Of a stretch of DNA of 64,000 bases, positions 17,169 through 26,300 are shown piece by piece; position 1 is the stretch's first letter, and each line of letters starts with the position of its first letter. The notes under the pieces were generated by a model that did not search any database, was not told the origin of the DNA, and was given only the letters and a program-made list of their open reading frames with translations. A program made the translations under genes and the position numbers. The stretch comes from Candidatus Obscuribacterales bacterium (lineage in GTDB: Bacteria > Cyanobacteriota > Vampirovibrionia > Obscuribacterales > Obscuribacteraceae): the NCBI GenBank assembly GCA_019745415.1, contig JAIETF010000025.1:62001-126000 (forward strand). Reading direction: 5' to 3'.

Positions 17169-20100
17169 ATAAATCCGTAAAGTACTCAGATTCGCGGCGA
17201 CTAGAGCTTCGCTTACAGGTCGGGATTGCTAGTGAAATCCTTGCCCAATACTGGCCCATCAAGACTTTTGTGCACCACAATCCACTGCATGAGATGGAGT
17301 ATTTACACTTTGAGGAAGCAGTTAAAGAAGCACAGCGATTGCTTGGAGCCCGAACTTACCTTGGAAATGAGACATACCGACAGCTTTATGGTCAAGGACT
17401 GATCAGTTTAGAGCATATCGACTCACTGCTGGTGCCTATTTCAGATGGAGCTGTAGTTCAACTGAGCGGACGAACAGTTGCAAAAGCAGATGTGCTACGG
17501 GCGCACTTACTGCAGGGTTTAAGCCTTACCCCATTAGATAATATTCTGCAGTTAGTTGAGCATAGTAGGCAAAGAGAGACGATTCTACTCTTAGCCGAGC
17601 ATCTCGCTGGTGCCTTGAAGCCCTCAGATCCAGAGGCTGATGCTCGGAAGTACGTACAGGAAGACATCCAGTCCTTAACGAAAAACATGACGCTAAGCGA
17701 GTGGTGCGACCGGACCTTCTCCACCAATATCACGCAGTTTATTAACAATGAACTGACCAAGTGGTGCGGCGCCTTCGTTGATGAGGGACAGTCAGTCTGG
17801 CATCTGCCCGAACGCAAGAAGACTCTATACGGAACATGGAAAAGCCTGTCGCTAATATCTCCTTGCCCGGACGAATGCAAGCGAGAGAACTGGCTTTCCA
17901 CATTAAGAGCGCTGCCGGAGTCTCCTGAAGATTGCATCTTAAAAATTGTCGAGGAACTCGGAATTTCTGATTCAGCGAGAAATGACTATTTTGCCCTTCA
18001 TCTAGGCTCGCTTCCGGGTTGGGCTGCCTTTCTTAAGTACCGCGCATCGCATCCTGAGTATCCATGGCAGAAAGAGTATCCGGCAGACTTAACGCAGTAT
18101 CTTGCCATGCGGTTGACGATGGAATATTGCCTTGTCAATCAAGTCTGTCTTGCAAACCTCAATACAGGGGCTTCGCACAGTGCCATAACAAACTTCATGA
18201 GTTCAAATCCTCTCGTTTATTTTATGCTTAGGCAGAGAGCGGCTGGCAAACTGAATGTAGATCTTTCGCGCCAAATAGACCGACTCAGCCTCAGACCCGG
18301 CCGCGCGATCTTCGAAAACTTAAAGACAATAGCCGAGAACTATCTCAAAAATGAAGGCGAGACCTATTCTAAAAAAACAAGACAGCAAAAAGCCTTCCAA
18401 TTGCTTGAGCTGGCTCGTTGCTTAGACATACCACCGCAGGAATTGCTTGCTAGCGACCCCGCAAGCCTCGTGGAAGCACTTGATTGGCTTGAGGCGTTTC
18501 CAGAAGAGCAACATGGAATTGTTTGGCTTAAGGCAATGGAAGCTGAGTATCAGAGCAAACTAGTTGAACGGCTGGCTGATGCAATACGAATTAGGCGAGA
18601 ATCGCAAGGCCCAGATGCCGACCTGGAACCGCATCAAGTTCGACCGCAGTCACAGTCTATATTTTGTATCGATGTTCGCTCAGAGCCTTTTCGGCGCCAT
18701 CTTGAGTCTGTGGGGCGCAACGAAACACTGGGTTTTGCCGGCTTCTTCATTTGCTTCATTGGATTTCAGTCAATTGATAGTAAGCATGAAACAGCCCAAT
18801 TTCCGGTCATTATGAAAGCTCGAAATATGGTCCGCGAAGTGCCGAGAACATATGAGCATCATCGGGTTGAGCGTTCTCGGGCCGGTGCAGCTTTGCTAAA
18901 GGACACTCGTGCCTTACTTCACAATCTTAAGGAGCACTTCATTACACCTTTTGTGACTGTGGAAGCGCTCGGATGGTTCTACAGCCTGCCATTCTTGTTC
19001 AAGACACTGGCGGCTGTTTCTTACCGAGACGCTAGTGCCCGATTCAGGAAATTAATCGAACCGCCGGTGGCCACAACGCTAACAATCGATAAGCTTGCGC
19101 AAGTCGAGGCTACCGAAATGGCAATTCGAAATCAACTTACAGTTATTCGAACGGCTCTCAGGGAACACTTCTCTTTCTTTAGGGGCTCGGTTCAGACAGA
19201 GTTGCTGGAGGCCTTTAGGCAAGCAGCAATGGACGAGGAAAAACCTCTGGATCAATTGCAGGAAATGTTGCCGCAAGTGTCAGTCGAAAAACTAAAAGCG
19301 TTTCTGCATACATTGCGAGAGGAATACAAAATCATTCCTCGTCGTCTCTCCTGGCAGCTGGATAGAATCACTAGAACCGGCTTTACCATCGAAGAGCAGG
19401 TTTACACGGTTGAAACGGCCTTGCGAATGATGGGACTGACAAGCAATTTCGCCCGCCTGATCATGGTATGTGGACACGGAAGCACCTCGGATAACAATCC
19501 ATTTGAATCGGCTCTCGATTGCGGCGCCTGCGGCGGCAATGAAGGAAAAGCCAATGCCAGAACCTTCGCCGCCATGGCTAATAAAGTTCAAGTTCGGGAG
19601 ATTCTCAGCAAGAGAGGAATTGAGATTCCTGCAGACACCTACTTTATTCCGGCGCAAATCAATACAACCACTGATAGGGTCGAATTACTGGACTTGGAAG
19701 ATGCACCCACTACCCATAGACTCGATATCGCACGCTTATTTGATGACTTGGAACATGCAAGCATGCTAACCAGTGCTGAGCGCTGTATACAATTTCCAGA
19801 ATTGACTGAAAAGTTATCGCCGCAGAATGCCGCTAAACACGTCCTGAAGCGCAGCGCTGACTGGAGTCAAGTTCGCCCTGAATGGGGACTATCAGGCAAC
19901 GCATCATTTATTATTGCTCGACGGGAGACAACTAATTCGATAAATCTGGATGGACGGGCTTTCCTCCATTCCTATGATTACCAGACCGATCCAGGCGGAA
20001 AGCTACTGGAAGTTATAATGACGGCTCCACAAGTTGTCACACAGTGGATCAATATGGAACATTATTTTTCTGGCGTGGACAATCAGATCTTTGGCGCCGG

Positions 20101-20440
20101 CAGCAAGGTTTATCACAATGTAGTTGGCAACATTGGTGTAATGGCTGGAAGCAGTGGTGACTTGAGAACCGGTTTGCCCTGGCAAACCGTGGCAAAGGGA
20201 GATAGCTTGTACCACCAGCCGCTGCGCTTGACTACACTCATAGAAGCGCCCACGACTTTGCTCGATCAGATTATCTCTCGGCACGAAGTTTTGAAGCGCT
20301 TTTATCATGGAGAATGGGTCCATTTAATCGCCCTTGACAGAGAGAGTGGACGATTCTATAAGTATTCTGCTAATGGGCAATGGCAGCTGATAGAGAAAGT
20401 AAAGAGCGCTCCGGACCGCGAAGAAGTGCCAAATAGCTGA
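17162..20440 (+). CDS. dabA: DabA, DUF2309 carbonic-anhydrase-like subunit
   Basis: 1092 residues, a long member of the DUF2309/UPF0753 family. The beta-carbonic-anhydrase-like metal site is complete: Cys502 and Asp504 in IFCIDVRSEPF, His772 in CGHGSTSDNNP and Cys787 in LDCGACGG. The His-Cys spacing of 15 matches characterised DabA. Cytosolic face of the membrane pump. The ATG lies inside the end of the preceding gene (7-base overlap). A PII-like gene follows 37 bases later. Strong assignment; the substrate (CO2 to bicarbonate) rests on family knowledge. Confidence 0.95.
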   Translation: MLDKSVKYSDSRRLELRLQVGIASEILAQYWPIKTFVHHNPLHEMEYLHFEEAVKEAQRLLGARTYLGNETYRQLYGQGLISLEHIDSLLVPISDGAVVQLSGRTVAKADVLRAHLLQGLSLTPLDNILQLVEHSRQRETILLLAEHLAGALKPSDPEADARKYVQEDIQSLTKNMTLSEWCDRTFSTNITQFINNELTKWCGAFVDEGQSVWHLPERKKTLYGTWKSLSLISPCPDECKRENWLSTLRALPESPEDCILKIVEELGISDSARNDYFALHLGSLPGWAAFLKYRASHPEYPWQKEYPADLTQYLAMRLTMEYCLVNQVCLANLNTGASHSAITNFMSSNPLVYFMLRQRAAGKLNVDLSRQIDRLSLRPGRAIFENLKTIAENYLKNEGETYSKKTRQQKAFQLLELARCLDIPPQELLASDPASLVEALDWLEAFPEEQHGIVWLKAMEAEYQSKLVERLADAIRIRRESQGPDADLEPHQVRPQSQSIFCIDVRSEPFRRHLESVGRNETLGFAGFFICFIGFQSIDSKHETAQFPVIMKARNMVREVPRTYEHHRVERSRAGAALLKDTRALLHNLKEHFITPFVTVEALGWFYSLPFLFKTLAAVSYRDASARFRKLIEPPVATTLTIDKLAQVEATEMAIRNQLTVIRTALREHFSFFRGSVQTELLEAFRQAAMDEEKPLDQLQEMLPQVSVEKLKAFLHTLREEYKIIPRRLSWQLDRITRTGFTIEEQVYTVETALRMMGLTSNFARLIMVCGHGSTSDNNPFESALDCGACGGNEGKANARTFAAMANKVQVREILSKRGIEIPADTYFIPAQINTTTDRVELLDLEDAPTTHRLDIARLFDDLEHASMLTSAERCIQFPELTEKLSPQNAAKHVLKRSADWSQVRPEWGLSGNASFIIARRETTNSINLDGRAFLHSYDYQTDPGGKLLEVIMTAPQVVTQWINMEHYFSGVDNQIFGAGSKVYHNVVGNIGVMAGSSGDLRTGLPWQTVAKGDSLYHQPLRLTTLIEAPTTLLDQIISRHEVLKRFYHGEWVHLIALDRESGRFYKYSANGQWQLIEKVKSAPDREEVPNS

Positions 20441-20477
20441 GTAGGAGCAGTATCATAGACGCGAAGGAGAAAACTCT

Positions 20478-20807
20478 ATGGACGATTTAGTATTACACCC
20501 AATGAAAGAAGTGAAAGTGGTCGTCTCCGGCGAACAGAGAAAGCTGGTTACCGATTTGCTGGATAGGATTGAGGCTACTGGATATACCATAATTGCTATA
20601 ACCGCAGGAAAGGGACACGGAGGACTGCAAGAGTCTCACTTCATGTTTGGAGGTATGGAGAGTCTTGAAATGATACTGACTGTGGTACCAGAAGAGAAAG
20701 TAGAACCGATTCTTGCTGGTTTGAAAACTCTATTCAGTCACCAGTCAGGTGTTATGTTCGTGTCGGATGTAGCTGTTAGTAGAAGAGAGTATTTCGGAAA
20801 GTCCTGA
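20478..20807 (+). CDS. PII-like signalling protein linked to the DAB pump
   Basis: 109 residues with a GGAG site before the ATG. The fold pattern is PII: KEVKVVVSGEQRKLVTDLLD, then GYTIIAITAGKGHGG, then a short T-loop region and VVPEEKVEPILAGLKTLF. The conserved uridylylation Tyr of classical GlnB is not evident. PII-like proteins next to bicarbonate systems (CPII, SbtB) sense adenylates and bicarbonate. A similar role in gating this pump is likely but inferred. Confidence 0.82.
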   Translation: MDDLVLHPMKEVKVVVSGEQRKLVTDLLDRIEATGYTIIAITAGKGHGGLQESHFMFGGMESLEMILTVVPEEKVEPILAGLKTLFSHQSGVMFVSDVAVSRREYFGKS

Positions 20808-21065
20808 AGCCAACTTACTTTGCCGGTGCTGTGCTTTAAAATTTCGAATATAGCCTGTCTTTGCTTACTTATGAAATCTCGATTATTGCAAGATTAGCAG
20901 GAGCCTTGATTAGCGTTTTTCTGAGAGAAAACAAGCACAGCAAAGTGGCATTGCCTTAGAATGCTTACCGCTTACTAAAGCTGCTAGCTGTCACAACAGT
21001 AATTGATAAAATCGACTATAAAAATTGAGCGAATCTATAGCCGTCTAGGGCAGCAGATCTAAGAC

Positions 21066-22334
21066 TTATCTAGTGGCCGGCAGCGAACCGGCACCAACCA
21101 TGACACCACTGCCGGTCAGCCTGGCAGCGATGCGCTGATTGCTGCATATCGCCTCAGAGACAGACCTAAAGAGCTTGGTGCCGCCTTTAAGATTAAGATG
21201 GGCGCAGTCTTCAAAATCATCCAAGTCATAATCTTGCTCTTTACCAGGCTCTACGACAGGCACCTGATATTGCGAGGCAAGCTCTTGCACAGTGCCTTCA
21301 AAGCGCTTGAGGTCATACTTACCTTTCTGCATCAATGCATAATTTTGCCTTGTAAGCGGCATATTGACCACGCAGACCGGCACATCATTTTCTTGAGCCA
21401 GCTTAAACAGCTTCTCTAAGAAAGTCTTTTGGTTCTGAAACTGCTCTTCACTAAAAGTGGTATAGATTTCTCGATAATCATCGAGCTGCTTGAGTTCGTT
21501 GCTAGGCTGCTGATAGACGGCTTCAGCCTCCCAGTATTTATCGACTTCGAAGATATTGGCCGGTTTTTCGCCCTTGTTTATCTGCTGTTTAGCCGTGTAC
21601 AAATCTACAGGATGACCGGTAAACCGGCTTGCTGCCTGGGCAAAGATACTTTTATAGTCATTGCGAGCGGCAGCATAGGTCCAGACCTTCGAAATAGCAA
21701 ACTCGGTCAAAGAGGCAAAATCAGGTTTGGTGGCAAGAAGATCATCGAGATTCTGCATATCCGACAAGATCTCGAAAGTAGGACTCTTGCCGATTTGCGA
21801 CTTATTATTGGCGCAAAGATCGCGCGGTGCCATGAAAAGCAAGACTAATTCCGGCTTCTTACCGCTTTTCAGATACTTATCTAAAATCAAATATTGGTCT
21901 GACACCACTGCCGCCACCACCGAAGCATTGACGGCTTTGATCTTGCGGTCTAACTTCTTGCTCAGCTCTTTTTCTAAATAATTGGCCTGGCTATAGGGGC
22001 AAATTTGATAACGGACATAGGTGGAATCCCAACGGGTTCGACCTTCTTTCATGACGTCATCGAGATGCGCCATCGGATAAAGCGAGAGCGAAGTGCCCAG
22101 CATCAAAACCTGGGGATTCTCGGAGGAACTGATGATCTTGGGCAATTTGCCGACCATATTGTTTTGTCTGATCGTGGTCAAACCAGTACAAAACAACAAA
22201 TTAAGAGGCTGAGTCTTCTCTACGAGGTAGCTAAAGCCGAACAAAGAAACCAGCGTCAATATAGAAGCACTGCCGGCCAGACGCCGCAGGGCTTTCTTGC
22301 TTGAATCTAGGGCTTTGCTTAAACCGCCGCTCAT
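21066..22334 (-). CDS. Membrane-anchored SGNH-like protein (DltD/AlgX-type)
   Basis: About 422 residues from ATG 22334 (a GTG lies two codons upstream). One N-terminal anchor helix (about 20-36) and an external domain. A GDSL-like first block is visible (VLMLGTSLSLYP) as is the closing D-x-x-H dyad (FEDCAHLNLKGG), the pattern of SGNH hydrolases and acyltransferase partners. It is paralogous to the gene at 58745-59965 (both share VxNMPLT near the end). Probably acts on an envelope polymer; substrate unknown. Confidence 0.65.
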   Translation of the reverse strand: MSGGLSKALDSSKKALRRLAGSASILTLVSLFGFSYLVEKTQPLNLLFCTGLTTIRQNNMVGKLPKIISSSENPQVLMLGTSLSLYPMAHLDDVMKEGRTRWDSTYVRYQICPYSQANYLEKELSKKLDRKIKAVNASVVAAVVSDQYLILDKYLKSGKKPELVLLFMAPRDLCANNKSQIGKSPTFEILSDMQNLDDLLATKPDFASLTEFAISKVWTYAAARNDYKSIFAQAASRFTGHPVDLYTAKQQINKGEKPANIFEVDKYWEAEAVYQQPSNELKQLDDYREIYTTFSEEQFQNQKTFLEKLFKLAQENDVPVCVVNMPLTRQNYALMQKGKYDLKRFEGTVQELASQYQVPVVEPGKEQDYDLDDFEDCAHLNLKGGTKLFRSVSEAICSNQRIAARLTGSGVMVGAGSLPATR

Positions 22335-22405
22335 AATCACTTAATAGACCATACCGGGTAGATCATAAGTTCTAAAGCGGTAGCTTCCATTAACCGAAGT
22401 TCATC

Positions 22406-24115
22406 ATGCCGTCCTTCGTACCGCTTGCCGAGAAACTGTGGCAAACTAGAAACATGACGAATATAAAAGGCTTAGTCCCCGGCTTCATCAAACGCGGCAT
22501 CAAGGCTGCCATTTCCAGCCCTACCCCGCAGGGCGCAGATGCCATTGAACAGGCTAGACGCGCGGTTGAACACGACATAAACACTCTCTTACCGCCGTCA
22601 AAACTCAGCACCGAACCCGGAAACGCCACAGCAGCGGTCTTTCACAATTTCTTTGCCGACTTTAATCGTCTTTGCGATGAGAATCAGGAAGAGTCATTAA
22701 AGATTCTCAAGAAAGACTACCCAGCTCTCATGAGCGTAGCCGCCCCGGCTCGTGATTTTCTCAACCACTGCAACACTATCAGCCAGCCCCTAGACAGCGC
22801 TGTGCGCAGACAGTTTTTTAATAACCTGCCCTTCGTCAATTCGCCCCTGAGCTATGAACTGCTCAATTACAAAAATAAATTGCCGCGAGTGGGGCTACTC
22901 TATTATCCCAACCCCGAACCGAAAGATTTCTTGATAGACAGCCTGGAAGGACTTTGCCAGGTTGACGACATGGAGCCGGGCGAACTTTTGTCGCGAGTCT
23001 GGCAAGGTCGCGAATGCGACTTCAATCTATACAGACAGATTCTCAAAGATGAAATCAAAAGTGAGTTGGAAAAACTCCCCCAGAGTTTCTGGCAGCATTT
23101 TCCAGATAAAGAGTGGTTTCTCAACGAAATCACCCAACACACCCAGTACCAAATGGCCTTCAAGCAACTCTTAGACCAAGACTATTGGGACTTGATTATT
23201 GTTGGCGCAATGGAAACCAGTCTCGGTCATACCCTTTATGATTGCCTCGATGGTAAACGTCCGCCGGTGCTCTATTTCCATCACGGGCATTTGAGCGGCG
23301 AACCGCTGGAAAATCTCTTCCTCAAGGCCGACCATTATCTAGCCAAAGGCAAACCGGAAGAAAACTATTTCCTCAATCTAGGCATAAACAAAGAACAGAT
23401 AACCACTTTCGGCTCAATTCGAGAAGAAGCATTCCCCCGACCGGAAGCCATCGAAGCAGAAAGACACAGGCAACGTCTAGCTCTCAATATTCCAGATGAT
23501 GCCACTGCCATTATCTATGGACTTACTCTAGACATTTATCTCTACGAGAAGAAAACTTGCGAAGAGCTTACAGAGTTAATGATTGAGAGTTTCGCAAGAC
23601 TAGCCAGCGAAGAGAAAGTACATAAGCCTTATCTATTTCTGAAGTATCATCCGGCGCCGCGCTCAGATAAGTATTTCAGCTTTAGCCGCAAACAAATGCC
23701 CCTGCATCATTTTTATGATCGGCTCAAACCATTAGGCTATGAAATTAGGCTGATCAAAGAATTGAAACCCTACTTAAAAGCTGCCGATTGTTTCATCGCT
23801 CACGAGTCGGCAACCTTGATCGACGCCCTAGAACTTGGTTGTCCGACCTTGTCGCTTTTATATCATCAAGGCAAAGGTCAGCCTCTGATGAGCTTTGCAG
23901 CTTATGGCGAACATAAAAGTCACAGACTGCTGACTGATTTTGATGAGCCCGCCACTATTGCCTCGGTAATTAAAGAAATTACCGACTGCCCCCGCGAGCA
24001 GGTCTGCAAAGAAGGCGAGGCAGTATGGCAGACAATCTTCGGTCAAGGCAGAACAGACAGCGTGGCCAAAATGCTCAAACTAGCAAACAGCTATTTAAGG
24101 TCAAACAGTGAATAG
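22406..24115 (+). CDS. GT-B-like glycosyltransferase (surface polymer), putative
   Basis: 569 residues. The C-terminal half looks like a GT-B nucleotide-sugar domain: YLFLKYHPAPRSD, then LKAADCFIAHESATLIDALE, as in CDP-glycerol and sialyl/KDO-type transferases. The N-terminal half is divergent and helical. No membrane helix. Start is either ATG 22406 or ATG 22454; neither has a good binding site. It overlaps the next gene by 8 bases. The neighbour on the other strand is an envelope SGNH-like protein, which supports a role in a surface polymer. Confidence 0.55.
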   Translation: MPSFVPLAEKLWQTRNMTNIKGLVPGFIKRGIKAAISSPTPQGADAIEQARRAVEHDINTLLPPSKLSTEPGNATAAVFHNFFADFNRLCDENQEESLKILKKDYPALMSVAAPARDFLNHCNTISQPLDSAVRRQFFNNLPFVNSPLSYELLNYKNKLPRVGLLYYPNPEPKDFLIDSLEGLCQVDDMEPGELLSRVWQGRECDFNLYRQILKDEIKSELEKLPQSFWQHFPDKEWFLNEITQHTQYQMAFKQLLDQDYWDLIIVGAMETSLGHTLYDCLDGKRPPVLYFHHGHLSGEPLENLFLKADHYLAKGKPEENYFLNLGINKEQITTFGSIREEAFPRPEAIEAERHRQRLALNIPDDATAIIYGLTLDIYLYEKKTCEELTELMIESFARLASEEKVHKPYLFLKYHPAPRSDKYFSFSRKQMPLHHFYDRLKPLGYEIRLIKELKPYLKAADCFIAHESATLIDALELGCPTLSLLYHQGKGQPLMSFAAYGEHKSHRLLTDFDEPATIASVIKEITDCPREQVCKEGEAVWQTIFGQGRTDSVAKMLKLANSYLRSNSE

Positions 24116-25136
24116 AGCTTTTTCGATTAGCCTTGCAGCACTGCTAATGGTGGCACCAAGTTGGTCTAATCATGCTAATGCGGGTCCGCCCGCAAATAAA
24201 AGCAGTAAAGCGACGACTGAAGTCAAAGCTCAAAGCAAAGTAATCTTAGTGGCAAGCATTAATAAGGTCAAAGACCTGAAAAAGCAAATAAACTTGGTTA
24301 GAGAAAGCAGACCCGTAGATGAAGAACTAGTTTTTTACTACTCACAAAGAATACTCATTTTTACCAATCAGGTGGAAGCAGTTCACCGCAATGTAGCAGA
24401 CGCAATCAAGAAACATCCAAGCTGGGCTTTACCATATTTAGTGGAAGCGGATATTGCCGAACTGGAGTTTAGAGAAGAGGACCAAGCAAAGTACTTGCAA
24501 AAAGCACTTGCCGTGCAGCCACTTTGTATGAATGCAGTCTTTAAGCTCGCCGAAATGAAGCGCCATACTGGACACCCTACTGAAGCCGAAGCAATTTTGC
24601 AAAAGGCGCTAGAAGCGCTGCCACGCACACCACAAAATATCCTATCTCGCCGCGAAGTTTTGAAAGAATTGGCAAACTTGCAAAAAGACCTAAGAGATTT
24701 AAGCGGCGCTATAGCGACACTAGAAGAGGCTTACGCCCTTAATACCAAAGATGCTCTAACCTCAAGTAAACTGGCCGAGGTTTATTTGCTCGCTGAGAAA
24801 TATCAACAAGCCAAAGCAGTCTGTGACCAGGCGATTAAAGACAAATATGAAGACACTTCAATTTATTACTGGCGGGCCCAGGCATATTTCAAATTGAAGA
24901 AACTAAAGGAAGCCGAACAAGATCTAGATCGCTATCTCGGACCAGCCTTTAAGAAGCCGAATGCTTCGCTCATGCATACAATCTCTGTCGAATCAAAAAT
25001 AAGAAAGGCGCTTGATCTTAGAGCAAAAATCTATGAACAAACCGGACGAAAAGAACTCGCACGCGCAGAGCGGGCTCATCTCGACGCTCTACAAAAAGAG
25101 ACTTACGAGAATACTCTTTTCCGCAGCGGTAAATAA
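24108..25136 (+). CDS. Secreted TPR protein, tandem paralog A
   Basis: 342 residues from a GTG overlapping the end of the previous gene. A signal peptide (about 1-26, ending SNHANAG) is followed by helical repeats. It shares with the next two genes the blocks YYSQRILIF, AxIxELEFREEDQ and a C-terminal segment LRAKIYEQTGRKELARAER, then LQKETYENTLFR. About five TPR pairs. Likely periplasmic or surface scaffold; function unknown. Confidence 0.75.
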   Translation: MNRAFSISLAALLMVAPSWSNHANAGPPANKSSKATTEVKAQSKVILVASINKVKDLKKQINLVRESRPVDEELVFYYSQRILIFTNQVEAVHRNVADAIKKHPSWALPYLVEADIAELEFREEDQAKYLQKALAVQPLCMNAVFKLAEMKRHTGHPTEAEAILQKALEALPRTPQNILSRREVLKELANLQKDLRDLSGAIATLEEAYALNTKDALTSSKLAEVYLLAEKYQQAKAVCDQAIKDKYEDTSIYYWRAQAYFKLKKLKEAEQDLDRYLGPAFKKPNASLMHTISVESKIRKALDLRAKIYEQTGRKELARAERAHLDALQKETYENTLFRSGK

Positions 25137-25193
25137 CAAAGACAAAGCATTTCAGCAACAGTAGAAACAACCAATAACAATGCCCCCCAAACA

Positions 25194-26264
25194 ATGACCC
25201 AAAAATTGAATACTAGCCTAAAGAGTGATAACCGGCTGCTCGCAGTGCTGGCTATCTTACAGCTGGTTTTGCTTAGCGCTGGTTGCTGTCTGGTTTTTGC
25301 TGCAGGCCCAAGCCAAGTCAAAACAAACAGCAACTCTAGTTTGGGCAGCCAGAAAAAATTGCTTTTCGTTATTCCATATAAAGATCCAAAACTCATTATT
25401 CAGGCACTGAAAAATCTACAATTTCAAAAAAATGTGCCGCCAGAAGTTCCCTTTTATTACGAGCAAAGGCTCTTGATTTTCAGCAAGCGTCTTGACGAAG
25501 CCAAGAAAAACATCGCAGACAAACTCAAAACAAATCCAAATTGGTCACTACTTTATTTTTTGCAATCAGACATTGCCGAGCTTGAGTTTAGAGAAGAAGA
25601 TCAGATATTGCTGCTTAAGAAAGCCCTGGCAGCAGAACCTGAATGTGTCGGCGCAGCGTTCAAACTCTCCGATTATTATAAAGAAACAGGAAAGCCGGAA
25701 GAATCAGTGAAGATACTGAAAAACACACTAGCTCGCCTACCTGGCAATTTGAGCCCGGAGAGAATTGAGACACTGAAGAATCTCTCAAAAGTGCAACTCA
25801 ACCTCAAGGACTATGCTGGTGCAGAGGCATCTCTGAAAGAGGCAATTCAACTGTATCCGATAGATAGCTTCAATCACAGCCTTCTCATAGGTGTATACAT
25901 AGAAAGTGCCCGATGGAAAGATGTGAAAGCCACAGCCGACCAGGTACTAAAGAGCAAAAACATAGAGCCTTCTTTTTACTATTTCCGAGCCTTAGCTAAT
26001 TTCAATTTGGGCGGTCTCAAAGAAGCCGAAAGAGACTTGGATACTTTTATTAGCGGCTGCTCGACACCGCAACACGATCTGCAAAATCTACCAGCCCACT
26101 CAGTCTTGAAAAAAGCAAGAGAACTTAGAGCTGAAATCTATGAAAAGACCGGTCGAAAAAATCAGGCAGCCAAAGACCGAAACTATCTTAAGGGATTGCA
26201 GAAAGAAGCTTTCGATAACTGCATCTTTCGCGAGAGCTCTAAGAAGAAACAGCTAGATCACTAG
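25194..26264 (+). CDS. Secreted TPR protein, tandem paralog B
   Basis: 356 residues. Hydrophobic signal (about 17-43, AVLAILQLVLLSAGCCLVFA; the CC may be a lipid-attachment site) then the same repeat plan as its neighbours: YYEQRLLIF, LLYFLQSDIAELEFREEDQ, and the ending LRAEIYEKTGRKNQA. 57 bases after paralog A. Same unknown role. Confidence 0.75.
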   Translation: MTQKLNTSLKSDNRLLAVLAILQLVLLSAGCCLVFAAGPSQVKTNSNSSLGSQKKLLFVIPYKDPKLIIQALKNLQFQKNVPPEVPFYYEQRLLIFSKRLDEAKKNIADKLKTNPNWSLLYFLQSDIAELEFREEDQILLLKKALAAEPECVGAAFKLSDYYKETGKPEESVKILKNTLARLPGNLSPERIETLKNLSKVQLNLKDYAGAEASLKEAIQLYPIDSFNHSLLIGVYIESARWKDVKATADQVLKSKNIEPSFYYFRALANFNLGGLKEAERDLDTFISGCSTPQHDLQNLPAHSVLKKARELRAEIYEKTGRKNQAAKDRNYLKGLQKEAFDNCIFRESSKKKQLDH

Positions 26265-26300
26265 AATCGACAACGGCGCAAACTCTTAAGTAGATAACGA

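Noticed and set aside
13400..20807. Horizontal transfer of the DAB operon
   Set aside because: Composition seems slightly different by eye, but I could not compute GC or codon use and saw no flanking mobile element or repeats.
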